A stretch of DNA of 64,000 nt from Botrytis cinerea B05.10 (GCF_000143535.2 NC_037313.1:1867501-1931500); one strand, 5' to 3'; shown: positions 46,869 to 58,626, counted from the stretch's first letter. The notes: generated from the sequence alone by a model not told the origin. Program-made: numbers and translations.

Positions 46869-48375
46869 TTATTGTTGACGACGGTTTTGTTCGTTGCCGT
46901 TAGTATATCCACGAGATCTTCCGGTCCACTGCATATTGATGTCGTTGTTATGCTCATCGCCATTCTCTGGGATAGAAAGGTTATTTCTATTCATTTGATC
47001 ACCAGAGGAAGAGTTTGTAAGACGACGTGTGTGAGGAGGACCGATGGGACCGAATGAGCCACCAGAGTTACCACGATCTGCAATGATAGAATTAGTTCCT
47101 TTTAATCAGTAGAAGATAGAAGATGCTAAAAGAAACATACCGCGACCATTCGCAACACCTTGAGCTGAGGTCGGGAGGGAGAAAAACGTGCCTTCTTTGC
47201 GGCGCCAAGATTGAGACGTACGGGATGTTCCACCAGTTGGAGTTGGAGTTGCACAAGGTGCTTCAATTTGAACATTTGTTCCAGTCTGCGGAGAGACAGA
47301 TAGGCCATGTTGACGACGATACCAGTTTGGAACTCCATGGTTAAGACCAAGAGAAACTTGTGTGGCCTTATCCATCGGCATTTCGTGCTTGTATTTACAG
47401 CCAACCTGAGTAAAGGCGCAAGTACCTTCGTGGACCCATTTATCGCAGTAGATCTTCTCTCGGCGGAACGGACCACCCATAGGAATCATCGCATTGTTTG
47501 CTGAAGAAACACTCGTAGTGGTACCAGAAGATGAGGCAACAATAGAGTCGATCGCCAACTTGAAAGGGGAATCAGTATATATTTTCATTGAAGGTATATT
47601 CGGAATCATGGTATTCCCTTACCTGAGTTTGATCTCCTGGTCGACGGAAATCGCCTTGCTGATTGAGTCCAAACATCGGTGGGCCAAGCGGTGGAAGCTT
47701 TGCTACGACCTTAAAACAGTCTATGTCAGCAAATCACCTGAGAACAAAATGCTCCCCACGTACCTTATTCGGAATCATAGGAGTAGCAAACTCTGGCTTT
47801 GGTGAGCCATGTTGGAGCTCTGGAACAATGATGAGTCCTTCTGGACCTTGGTGGCGAGGAATTCCATTAAGAGCAGGAAGCTCATCAGCTGGAAGAAGTC
47901 GTGTGTAAGAGCCATCAGCTCGGCGAATGCCATAAGCAAATGCAGAGCTAATTTGTTCAGGAAGAGGATAAACAGGACCGGGGCGAACCATGGTCAATGG
48001 AGTGAAGCCTTCTGGGGATAGATGGGCAGAGTCGGAGACAGATGGGCGGCGCCAGCCGTTGCCATTGCCGTTACCGTTGCCGTTGCCGTTCATGTTATTC
48101 ATGTTCATGTTGTTCATGTTGTTCATACCTATGTTCTGAGTAGGGTTTTGGCTGGGTACTGTTCCGTTTCTACGGATACGTTCCTCACGCTCGCGAGCTG
48201 AATGAAAAGCATCCATCTTGTCAGGAGTAAGACTACGGGCACTGTTATTATCGATCGAGGTTAGCGGTGAAATCATTTCTGTATCAATCGCATCAACTGC
48301 GCCACAACTCTCATGAGAGGACTCAGGAGAGCTGGAAAGTTTGGTTTTAGAACATGTTTTGACTTGAGTTGACAT
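46869..48375 (-). CDS. CCCH zinc-finger RNA-binding-type protein
   Basis: Four exons, 47764-48375, 47623-47709, 47141-47558 and 46869-47077, with introns of 54, 64 and 63 bp, give 441 residues. One zinc finger, C-x8-C-x6-C-x3-H (Cys271, Cys280, Cys287, His291), lies in EKIYCDKWVHEGTCAFTQVG; fingers of this class usually bind single-stranded RNA. The N-terminal part is Ser-rich with an Asn/Met/Gly repeat (NNMNNMNMNNMN then GN repeats, DNA near 48055-48135). It is followed by a conserved-looking SPEGFTPLTMVRPGPVYPLP block and an AFAYGIRRADGSYTRLLPAD motif. The C-terminus is Asn/Arg-rich. The target and role are unknown. Confidence 0.85.
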
Positions 48376-49748
48376 GGTGAAGATTTGATAGAGATTGAAA
48401 TATCAGAATATGAACAGGATTTGAAAACTAAAGGTACGAACGGTGTATATTCGCGAAGTGTTGAATTGAGATTGTTGGTGACCCTGGAAAATGAGCAATC
48501 GAATTAGTCAACACCCTTAAGAATAATAACAAGGATAAAGAATGATGGTTGGAACAGTGCTCTAATAAGGATTCTTCTAGAGCTTTGATGAAAGCTTCTG
48601 ATGAAACTTCTCCGTTTGCTCTTCCAAATAAGGTTGGAAGCCTGCGGATAGCTGCACTTGTTTGCGGTAAGCCACATACCACAATTCTCCTGTTGAAAAC
48701 AGGGGCAAGCTGCAGGGACAACGATGAGAAATTAGATAGCTCACCCTGCTTCCAAGGATTTTGAGATCACTTGAAAGCCTATGTAATTGTAAGTTGATCA
48801 AGGATGCTTGTGAAGGTAGAGGTTGCTAGAAACATAAACTGGCACTCTGCAGCAAACGCACACACTGCTTTGATCAATTCCTTTTGAAAGGAAATGATTC
48901 AAGAGTTTTCAAGTTTGACGTTTGTTGATACCATTGATAAGGAGCGCAATGTGATGCCATGGCAGAGATACCAAAATAAATGAGGTAAGGAGTATCGATG
49001 TACGTACAAATAATGCTATAGAACTGTTGATATATCAGACTAAACCTGTAAATCAACGTTTATATTGTTTGAATGCAAAGAGGCGAGTTGTGGTGACTGT
49101 TTTGTATGTTGCGATCTTGGGTTGCGAATTTGAGAAAGTTACAATTTGAGGATGCAACCACAGCAATCAAAACCGCAATAAAGTTTGTACAGGAAAAAGA
49201 GAAGAAGGTTATTTGCTTGTAGGAAGCTCTATCTATGATAGAAGAAGACAAGAAAGTTCAGAAAAAGAAGTAGCGTGTTGAAAGCACTGAATTATTTCAT
49301 CTGGAGGTACTTGTAAGGTCGGGAAAGGAAGTAACCAAGGCCAAAATCAAGTCAGGTGTAAGCACTCTTAAAATTGATAGAAACTAGGGCTTAGCACATG
49401 TTTTTCGTTACTGCCAAGGAGCTAATAGCAAAGATTTCGAGTGAATTCGAGGATTTATTGCATGAGGAGGCCGAGGTCTTCCTCAGCCTCTACTCTGCGA
49501 AGGAACATTCCAGTCCGACCAATTGAGATGCTTCAAGTCAATCCCTGAATGCTAATACTATAGAGTGAACTTTTTGTTGCATATCTTATCTGTGAATTCC
49601 ATGTTTAGAACGCCGCTTGGGGGTGTATCTCTTTCATGCTTGAAATTATTGAAATTCTCTAAAGACATCGAATGCTGCGATTACATGTCATAATCGAGTG
49701 TGATCAGTCGCACGAACTTTCTACAGATGCTTGCATCTTCTAACTTCG

Positions 49749-49806
<58 letters not shown>

Positions 49807-51646
49807 GATGATTGAGCAGGCATGTACCTTTCCTGGCCCAAATTTGGGTCGTATACCTCTTTGAGGTCAATATCACATCTGGTTAACAACCAGTTTTTTT
49901 AAAAGAGAAGAATCTTTGATTCGCGTAGCTGCTACCCCGAGAAGATCAAACGCTAGATTCTCTAAGGTTTCAACTCTGCCGCAGTTTTTATATGGACACT
50001 TGCTCGATTCTGAAACAGAATACCCAGGCCACAGGCTCAAGATGGCTACTTCCCTCTCGATAATTACCTGTAGTTGGGATTGCAAAACGAACACATTGAT
50101 TCCTTAATAGCCGAATGATCATCATATCGCCATGTCTATGTTGTTGCGACTATACTGTAAAGGATTTTCTGCGGTAAAGAAGGAACAAGAGCCAAAAGTA
50201 TGCGCGCCTCTACATATCTTATCAAGATGAGAAGGGTAAACCTATGTGGACTTGGATATAGTATAAGAAACAGGACATCTCTAAGAGCCACTAGGCCATG
50301 ATTCATCGCCAACACAAGACATGTCTTCTATTTATGTGGCTCTAATTTCTATCATTTGAGGCCGACCTGAGCTTCATATAGCAACGATATCTCAAGTTAG
50401 ACTTTGATATACTTCCAAGTTGGATGAGATACAACACTTCTTAATAGCAATCGAGAGACGCAATGTTGTTGAGTTTAGAAGCACTCGGATCTAAAATGAT
50501 CTTATCCCCTGAAAACCTTCTTGATTACTTTTCTGCGGCTTCCGATGTGAAATGTAGAATATTCTTGGAGAAGCATGAGAAGGCCCCTCTTTTCATTCTT
50601 TGACTGCAAGTTTAAGTTCATATGCCCATAGGTACAATATCCTTGTCAAGATAAAAAGGCGTAGGTGGTAGTACACACCGAGAAGCACTTGATAGAACCG
50701 CAGACGAGAAGCTTTCGAATGACATGGGAGACATAGCAGCTTCCAAAAGACAAAATATTATGAGGTCTTGGGATTGGTAATTTGACAATCATTCTCACGC
50801 CGACAATATCGTCAACCCGGGAGCCAAAATCCAAAACCGCTGCTGATTGTTGCTAGAAAATAAGAACGTACACGCAGTACGCAAGTCGGGCCGATTTCTG
50901 AGATAGTGTCCAATTTTTCATTACTCCCTGCGATTTTCGTTCATCATCTATGACTGAGCTAGCTGCGAAATTCTGTCACAGACTGATGATTCTATTCACA
51001 CGAAAACTTTTCGTAGACAGGCCTGAAGCATTGATTTACTTGGTTTTGCCAGAACAAACTTATGGCTACTTAGTGCAAAATAATCAGGCTGTGGCTGCTT
51101 CCCCAAGTGCAGAAAGAAGAGGAAACTCTCGAATTGCTATATGATGAGGAGGAGGACGCTTCGGGACTTCAGTGAGATTCACTTGATAAAGTCGTTCTGT
51201 GGTTCTACTGATGAGCTCTATGGGCCAAAACTCTGCCCTAATAACAAGCGCTGCATTATATCCCAGAGCTTCTATATCAAAAACAATCATCGATTGTTAA
51301 GGAATGACCCCGTCTAGCCATGATTTCTTGCGGTGGTATATAAAGCGCTCCTTGAGTGGTATCAACTGGCCATAGGAATGTAAGTTGCTGAAATTACCAA
51401 CATTCATAACCGCACGCTGTCAGGCAGTCATTTCAATGCAAACCAAAAGTCTCGTTCAAGCAAGAGGGGGAGAAAGGGGGGCGGAGGTGGGATATATGGT
51501 ATTATGACACGATTGTTGTCCTTTACCACGTGGGATGTTGAGCAGAAGATCGGAGGTTTCCGGAATTGCCTTTATTGTCCCATTGAAATTCGGATGGACC
51601 TCAGAATGACAGAAGAGTTTAATGATATCAGACGCAATGAAACCCT
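48376..51646. other. Gene-poor interval, about 3.3 kb, with coding-like remnants
   Basis: The right side of 48.38-49.3 kb is the CCCH gene leader and promoter. Beyond it, several minus-strand stretches look coding-like but are fragmentary: 49873-50094 (ends DSSLLKKLVVNQM), 50646-50834 (DFGSRVDDIVGVRMIVKLPI), and 51084-51430, where TTQGALYIPPQEIMARRGHS and FDIEALGYNAALVIRAEFWP sit in different frames either side of a T5 run (minus strand, near 51285). A short + frame lies at 50463-50603. I cannot assemble an intact gene; the pieces may continue the disrupted gene at 51.6-52.6 kb. Confidence 0.3.
49750..49806. repeat. Compound (AC)n(AT)n microsatellite
   Basis: About 16 AC units run directly into about 12 AT units. 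Confidence 0.97.
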
Positions 51647-52557
51647 TCAAATTTCTACACCGGCAGACTGCCTGTACCAATCTAGTTCTCGAACTTCATT
51701 AAGCACGGCTTCTGCGACAGGTAGTTGATGTTAGAGCTTCTTACCCAACTCAGATTTGCAGAACAAATCAGGGCTTGGCTGTAACTTCTCATCAAGAGAC
51801 CCAAGTAAATATTTGCAGACGGAGCCACAGGACTCATCTGTTGTATCGACCTTGATGACATTGGGAAAGTGAGCATAGCCCGCTCTTCGTAGTTTTTCTT
51901 TCAATAATCTCCGTCACCACTTCCTTCACGCCCTGCTTCCCTTCCGTTGCCTGAAGGAAGTGCTGGAGCGCTAGTAAGTTGAATTAGAAAAGTGCCCCTT
52001 ACCAATGCACTAAAGACTGGTGCTTGCTCTGGGGTATTACTGCTGGTAGTATAATGTGAAACATGGTGCTCCGCAGGGCTATAGGATAGGTTTAGATCGA
52101 AGGTCGAATTTTGTAATTGGCATTCGAGTCAGCCTTGTAGTTTTTCCGCAAGGGGATTCGAGAATGTTATAGATGAGCCAATTACCTATTGAATGTTAAC
52201 TACCCACTTGCTTTGTATATATCCATCTGCAGCACAGGTATAGACGGGGGAAGCTTTGTGGCTGTCAGCGGCACAATCGAAGACTGGAGGATGAATTCCG
52301 TATCGCCGAAACTTCAATTCATGTAGTCGCAGGGGTTTTATGGCCAGAGGCCACATCGATTGGAAGACTTTGAAAACTATGAAGTATGCAAGTTAGCGGA
52401 TTGTTGTTGTGAAGTATGTATGTATGATGATAGAGGGTTCCCGAGCGAGTCTGTGCAACCCTGGATGGTGATGTGCAGGGTTACATGGGCAAACAATTGA
52501 GGTGGCTGATTGCATGTCTCGGGTATCACCATCCACGCCGTCCCAGAAAATAGACAT
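51647..52557 (-). pseudogene. Probable disrupted multi-exon gene
   Basis: ATG 52557 (MSIFWDGVDGDTRDMQSATS) opens a gene with plausible introns at 52377-52484 (branch GCTAAC, acceptor CATAG) and 52079-52207. A leader intron at 52564-52615 fits upstream. The second exon reads AIKPLRLHELKFRRYGIHPP and the third ends in frame at TGA 51901, giving 139 residues. However, strong coding signal continues past that stop in other frames: HFLQATEGKQGVKEVVTEII, then after an A5 run (51893-51897) RRAGYAHFPNVIKVDTTDES, then a 33-bp GT-AG gap (51712-51744) and EAVLNEVRELDWYRQSAG to TGA 51647. One base too many in the A5 run would explain the break. It is either a young pseudogene or a gene with an error or unusual splicing. 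The family is not recognised. Confidence 0.4.
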
Positions 52558-52805
52558 GCAACGCTAATCATGTGTTCCTCGTTGAAACCGCGATGTAGAC
52601 GAAAAAGAAACTAACCTTTGGTTGGTGTTGATGTTGAAGAGAGACAAATGAATGATTGGAGAAGCGAAGGGACCTTGGCACCATCTCTTAGCTTCCTTCC
52701 TAATGAGGAATACCCTAATTCGGGAATGGGCTAATTCTCACAGGAGAAATTTACATCTTCTTGCTATAAAACGTGACTTTAATCTGCCGGAAATGACTTT
52801 GAGCT

Positions 52806-53150
52806 ATGTATTTGGCAGTTAGCAATATGATACCGCCAGTAACTAATCTAGATATATTGATGGTTATTATCTACGACTTTATTCTTCGATATTCTGGGAA
52901 GGAGAATCCCTTGTCCATAAGAATCCTCTCTCCTCCCAAGATTCCAAGAATTTGTGGATCGGAGGTGCAGAATTTATCACAACGGTACAGGAATATTAGT
53001 AGTGACTTGAGGTCTTGCAAGAGTTGGAAGTCACTGGAGACCCCAACGACTGAGTCAACTCACGACGAACTCATTATCATTACATCGTATCTTGATAAAC
53101 ATGCAATTGCATGTGGAAAGTGCCAACTATGGGCAATCTTGGAATTGTAA
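52806..53150 (+). CDS. Possible small hypothetical protein
   Basis: A single-exon frame of 114 residues from ATG 52806, divergent from the disrupted gene to its left. It starts MYLAVSNMIPPVTNLDILMV, includes a basic Ser/Pro-rich centre and ends CGKCQLWAILEL. It has no clear signal peptide or domain. Composition is compatible with a real protein, but a frame this long can occur by chance in this base composition. Confidence 0.3.
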   Translation: MYLAVSNMIPPVTNLDILMVIIYDFILRYSGKENPLSIRILSPPKIPRICGSEVQNLSQRYRNISSDLRSCKSWKSLETPTTESTHDELIIITSYLDKHAIACGKCQLWAILEL

Positions 53151-54615
53151 AGCTGAGATTTATTAACATTTAATTCCTGAGTAATGGCAAGCAGGTCCAC
53201 CGGACAAAGGTGAAATGAGAAATGCGTGTAGAAGGCCAAGTATCATGAGGAATTACTCCCGGAATTGAGAATCCGGGCTTCAACTGAGCTTTTAGTCCTA
53301 TCATTCTAGGTCTCACTACGTAGGTGCTGCTTATATAGTATAAGGAAATGTACCCAGATATATATCTGACAATATAACCTCACAGTCCATTGTTCCTGTG
53401 TCAATCAATAGTCTACATAACCAATAACCACACCATTCCTTTATTTCTAACGCCCTTCTCTATCATGAAAGGTTATATCTGTGCCAGTGTTTTAGTTTTG
53501 TCTGCAAGTACAAAAGTCTTTCTCAGTTTGCACATATAGCAGTTCCAACTCCAACCACTTCCGACGGTAGATATGATCAGATACACTACTTTTCAACAAT
53601 TTATGATCTATTTGCAACATGCTTTCGACCCTGTTTTCGAAAATCTTGTTGCAATTCTCCAGAATGTATGTATCCAATGTAAAGAACCTTCGACCAGATA
53701 TGATTTGAATTTGTTCTCGTTTTCGAAAATGTACTGTTTCTACCTCAACTTTCTCTACCCTTGTATTACTGTCTCATAATAATTCTTTCAGCAGCAAGTA
53801 ATAATGCTCCAGTATCCTTAGATAACAGCTTCCCAAATTTGCTCTTGTCCTTGAAGTCGTATATCTCTGCAGGAAGGTATTCGAGGAGATGCATATCCAC
53901 GCGGCCTAAAAAAAACCAGCACTTCGCAGTCCTTGTTCTTGTCTTGTCAAAGCCTCTGAGGCCGGAGTTGTGCTATATCCAAAGCCTTTGTAACTGTTAG
54001 CTTCTCCTTATTTGGCTTCTGCATGATATCATTCCGTGCCTTTGATATTCCTTAGCTACCCTCTCCATCTTAGCGAAGCTCATGAAGCCGTACTTCTTCT
54101 GCGGTTAAACCCTTCGTAACTGTTAGCTTTGTCTGACTAAAAGCTTACTGAGAGTCATTGGCTGCCACTAGCTTCTTCTAGTCACTCAATATCATCTTAG
54201 CGAAGCTGCTAAGGATACCAGTGTTTGGTATTCAGGTCTTTTACGATTGATCGCCTTACCTTGTTGATAGTCTGCGGGACTTCGTTTCTTATTTTCGAAG
54301 TCTCTTTGAATCGCCCAAACTGTTCCATCAGAGCTTTTCAGACTCTTTGTTATTCAATGCATGATATCTAGCTCTCAATTGTATGAGCAATTAGTAAACA
54401 GCCCTTGCAGAAATCTGACATTGGTCAAAGAAGACTTCCCTTTTGTTATTTGCCGACAATTAGTACCACCTATTACCAAGCGCTTCCTATTTACTAGCGA
54501 TTTAATATCAACATAACACGCATATAAAGGTATAGAATTTTCTGTGCGAGAAGGACGATTGGATTGCTACTTGAAGTAGAGCTTTGCCTGCAGGCGCAGA
54601 AAACACCAGTATCCT
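53151..54615. other. Intergenic with a decayed tandem duplication
   Basis: No intact gene is seen. On the minus strand near 53790-53960 there is a coding-like patch (EIYDFKDKSKFGKLLSKDTG), close to the duplicated block listed separately, suggesting an old repetitive gene. Confidence 0.35.
53980..54235. repeat. Degenerate tandem duplication, period about 126-127 bp
   Basis: TAACTGTTAGCTT occurs at 53991 and again at 54117, and CATCTTAGCGAAGCT at 54066 and 54193, so two anchors share the same spacing of 126-127 bp. The sequence between the anchors has diverged. Two copies are seen. Confidence 0.75.
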
Positions 54616-55023
54616 TCATCCCTCCAACGGCAAGGTGCGAGCCAAACCAATATCCCCGCTATCTCCATCTGAAGCTTCGACAGCTGCACCAGCAGTGGTG
54701 ATTCCATTATCTCTGGCAGCAGCAGTTCCTCCTTCCATGTCGCCGTCACCGCCATCAAAACCAGCACCGCGGTGTTCCCAACTTCCCATCTCATAGTTGC
54801 CGGCCTCGAGGTCCAGGGGATCGTGGTGGAACGCTTCCCATTTCTGGCAGACGTAGTATAGGAAAAACTAAGCAACCAAACATCAGCCATATTCCGAATC
54901 TAAATGCTCTAAATCTGCGGAATTGCTTAAAATTGTCCCGAAAAAATTGATCATACACATACATACAAGGACGCCAACGACAGCGAAAACCACCAATGTG
55001 ATTACGACGAATAATTGGTTCAT
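54616..55023 (-). CDS. Small single-pass membrane protein (two exons)
   Basis: Exons 54967-55023 and 54616-54867 with a 99-bp intron (donor GTATGT, acceptor TGCTTAG) give 102 residues. The first exon supplies the start of a membrane helix (MNQLFVVITLVVFAVVGVL) and the second completes it (FFLYYVCQKW), followed by an acidic, Gly/Ala-rich tail with LDLEAGNYEMGSWEHRGAG. The membrane segment spans about residues 3-26 with a very short N-terminus. The clean splice junction inside the helix supports a real gene. The family is not recognised and the role is unknown. Confidence 0.7.
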
Positions 55024-56930
55024 CTTGGTGAGCTAGTGGTGAAGATCTTAGGAGTTTGATTTTGAATTGTTGATTTCGAGGATTTTGAATTGATTCAAAA
55101 TATTTGTGGCTGTTTTGGCAATTTTCAACAATCTAACGTCTATCTACCAAGAATTTCAACCAATCCTAGCCAGGGGATTCAAATAACTGCGCTAACTACC
55201 TTGGGTATCTAAGCTTCTGTTCCATCTCTTGTTTCTTAAATTCTTACGAGGCTACGATATCCTTTCTGAAGCTTTTATTGATTCTTCGAATTCACACATA
55301 GGCTGTCTAGCACATGACACGGATACCTGGGGAGATACCCCCACCTCACGCTCTTCTGCTGCTTGTCTGTAATATTGATGGCGCTTTCAATTGAGCTAGG
55401 TGTCCAGTAAAATTCATTTGTTTCCAGAGAATCCGAGCTAGTATATTGAATATAAAACCAGTCGGGTCATGACGGAAAGTACCTCTGCCTAGCTCTTTTA
55501 GGAACGCCCAAAAAACTTCAGATGAGCAACGTAACGGCACACTCTCATGTGTTTAATCAACTGGTCAGTTATAAGAAAAGATACAAGAGGCTTTCCACAC
55601 TAATTTCCTCATTAAGGTCCCCTGCCTGACCGAATATAACAGAAATGACAAGTACCTCCTGATTGTTGCATGCCTGAGATTTCAGCGTTTGACATAGATA
55701 TTCAGTGGTACGCTAGCTTTACTAATCAACTAAATTCCGGCTTGTGTTGTTAATTTCATAAAATGCGCCATATAGCTCAATCAGGCTCAAAATTTGGAAG
55801 CATCCTTCAAAAGCTGGGCTTGCTGATTGTTTAGAAATCACAAATTGCTATCTGAAAAAATTAAAGCATGATCAAACACTTCTAGTAGATTAACACTCTA
55901 CAACAAATTCAACTAATTCCTTTGCAAATGGTTCGTTCCATGGGTTGCTGTTTGTTAATAGTTGAACTGTTGTATTGTGAAAGTATGTTCAATTGCTTGC
56001 TAATTTCTCGGCTATAGCCGAGGGGGTAAAATATGTTTTTCTACTCACAAACCTTGACTCATTGACACAACACAGCAAACAATGTTGAATCTCCAGAGAC
56101 AATGAACTTAATAAATCATATGATTCTATTATTAGACTAATGCATCTGTATATCTATTGCGCCATCCTGCCTTCATATGATGCTTTTCAAAACTTTTATC
56201 CTCAGCACCCTGGTCTTTGGTTGAAATTCCTTCAGAAGTGAATCTATTAACATTCTTCAATACAGATGGGCTTTGTTATATACGATTATAATATCTTATC
56301 CTTTATATTGTATACCTTACAATACAAATGTCAATATCCAAGGCTCAATTATTCTGAACAAATCGATTGCCACACCACGCCGCAGCGATAGCAACACTTT
56401 CGAAAATTCAGCAAGCAGATACTAGAACAAGCCACCCAAGATATCCAAGATTAGATAGGAGTCACACACTTCAGAAAGCCGTAGCCAGAACTCGAGAAAC
56501 CAGAGAGTTCTGTATATCGTTCCACGTGCAATTTGTCAAAGCTTTGGTGTCGGCAGATGAAAAGATGCTAGCCCTTCTAATAAATGGACTGGGCTTTTTC
56601 AATCAAGGTACAGAATAGTACCGAACAGAAAATTATGGTTAGTTGTTGAACGGGTCCTCGGAGTATTGTGAATTGTGCTAAAGTACTGCAGATTTTTGAA
56701 AATTAGGGACAACAACCAATAAAGCGACCGGTCCAACTTGCGATTCACGAGCGACATCTATATATACACGGGAATTTACGACCCAAATCTCATAGCGGTG
56801 GCGTTTTCATTGCCTTTGCCACCTAATAACTTCCAGAACTCCACAGAATCTTAGATATTGGTGATTAATGCAGCTCCGCGAGACTCGCGTTTGCTACCTC
56901 GCTTCCCGGACATATCACCTACTTTCAACC
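55024..56930. other. Intergenic, about 1.9 kb
   Basis: AT-rich. The left end is the promoter of the small membrane protein gene. A frame at 56367-56618 (+) has no support beyond its length. Nothing else is seen. Confidence 0.45.
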
Positions 56931-57743
56931 ATGCCCACCCCACACCCGCACGATATCATAACAAGCTTTCCTAAAACCACCAATCCAATCCCAGCTATGA
57001 GGGAATCATGTTCTCTATATATATCATTCCAACATCTATTCTCCACTGTGGGATACTGTCTTAGGCATAACTACACCCAACCAATCTGCCGACCTTTACC
57101 AAACCGCCAAAATCAACACCAAAAATCAACTAAAATTTTGCGCAAACCTAGTATACATACACTCAACAAAAGAAGGAACAACAAGCTACACCATATGAAT
57201 TGGTTACATTGGAGATTTGTTTTAACGAGAAGTCGACATTCAGAGATACAGTTAGAGAGAGCCACATTGGCTTCTTTACCAGAGGTATCAACTCATAACC
57301 AATTTACAAACACTACACATATCTCATCATTCTCACAGGGAGATTCCTATCATCCTTCCAAAAAAGGAACCTGCAATCTCCAAAGCACATGAATACTTTC
57401 AAGCCAATGCCACGACCGCATTGGAAAAAGTTCGCCGACTTACTGGCAGCTTTCTCGGACATGAGAACATAGATCGCATTCACTCAACCATCAAATGTTG
57501 AAGTGACCATACTACAATAGGAACAAAAGCAGATATTAGTGGGTACAAGTCTCCACCACGTACCTCAATCAGACCGGCCCTGGCCTCTCGATCGGCCGCA
57601 AGAAAGCTAGCAAAGAAACCAGTAATACTGGTTCTCCAACTGGTAACTCAGATACAACAATCACCAAATGCGTTTCGCTGGCAGAAGCGTTTTACTATTC
57701 GAGATTAGGGTTTCTCGAGGAGTCTTTCCCGTATGCAATGTGA
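56931..57743 (+). pseudogene. Probable disrupted gene with several coding segments
   Basis: ATG 56931 starts MPTPHPHDIITSFPKTTNPI. After a G3 run at 57001-57003 the coding signal shifts frame to NIYSPLWDTVLGITTPNQSA and QTAKINTKNQLKFCANLVYI up to a stop at 57196. In the same frame it resumes at 57283-57498 with IPIILPKKEPAISKAHEYFQ and VRRLTGSFLGHENIDRIHST; a GT-AG intron of 132 bp (57151-57282) could bridge these. A last segment, 57540-57743, reads NQTGPGLSIGRKKASKETSN and ends SFPYAM. The first frame change has no splice explanation, so I call it a pseudogene. The family is not recognised. Confidence 0.38.
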
Positions 57744-58118
57744 TGAATAGGCAAGGAACCGCTTATGAACTCGATACGATAAGTGATGAGATATGATAGA
57801 GAAAGATATTACGAAGTATGAAGTCTTCTTAGTCGCAGCAGCTGAAAACCCATCATTCAGAGCATGGAAAAAATGAGAACCCGACGGAAAGTAAGAAAAG
57901 TACGGATTACCTAGTCAAATAACCAGTCAAGAGAAGAAGAAGATCGGGAAATATTAGAATAACATTTAAGCAATATCAATCATGCATCACTCAATAGAAA
58001 ATTTCTCTGAGACTAGAAATACTACCTCGTATTTATTTTATATTATCTAGGTGATCCCCCCCCCCTTTCAAAAAAATAGATTCTTAACTTGAGCTCATTC
58101 TTTCCAACCATCAAGATC

Positions 58119-58310
58119 ATGCTAGATATCCCTAAGAATGATGGTCAAAAAATCATGATCCGTGTTAATCACCCCCAACTCAAGTTCCATCCCAATTCTC
58201 ACACACATCAAGCGCGAATTCATCAAAAATTCCGATTCGAGATCAACCCACAAGACTTCTCATGCTCATGGTCGACTGCACTTGGACATCTAACATACAG
58301 TCCCATCTAG
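58119..58310 (+). CDS. Possible 63-residue protein
   Basis: ATG 58119 follows a leader-like sequence (TTCCAACCATCAAGATC). The frame reads MLDIPKNDGQKIMIRVNHPQ and ends TALGHLTYSPI at TAG 58310. Its stop abuts the stop of a minus-strand frame. Short and unrecognised, so low confidence. Confidence 0.25.
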   Translation: MLDIPKNDGQKIMIRVNHPQLKFHPNSHTHQARIHQKFRFEINPQDFSCSWSTALGHLTYSPI

Positions 58311-58541
58311 CTACTTCATCTTGTAGAAGACAGATTCTTTTTTTGCTTTGTAATTTCCGGCACAATAACATATTGATATCCCCACTTCCACCTGGGTCGA
58401 GGTTATAACTCTCACGGGGTAGTTATACTGTATTTCATTCCAATACAACTTGACTTCAACGCCGAGAGTAGAAGCACAACCGGAAATGACCAAGAATCCT
58501 TCTGAATATTCATAATTTGGAAGTTTCTGACCGTGCTTCAT
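58311..58541 (-). CDS. Possible 76-residue protein
   Basis: ATG 58541 to TAG 58311, reading MKHGQKLPNYEYSEGFLVIS and CASTLGVEVKLYWNEIQYNY, a beta-rich composition. A pyrimidine-rich leader precedes the ATG. No domain is recognised; it could be the last exon of a larger gene or chance. Confidence 0.3.
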   Translation of the reverse strand: MKHGQKLPNYEYSEGFLVISGCASTLGVEVKLYWNEIQYNYPVRVITSTQVEVGISICYCAGNYKAKKESVFYKMK

Positions 58542-58626
58542 GTGCGTGAGAGAAGAAAAAAAAAGAGATGAACATTTGGTGTTCTTTCTATCTATTTTAC
58601 GACATGCATCTTAAATTTACTTAAGC

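Noticed and set aside
49300..54500. Possible intact transposon in the gene-poor region
   Set aside because: No terminal repeats, target-site duplications or transposase motifs could be seen.
54567..54890. 107-residue minus-strand frame over the small membrane protein
   Set aside because: Different frame from the spliced gene and starts inside its intron; the spliced model gives a coherent helix and tail.
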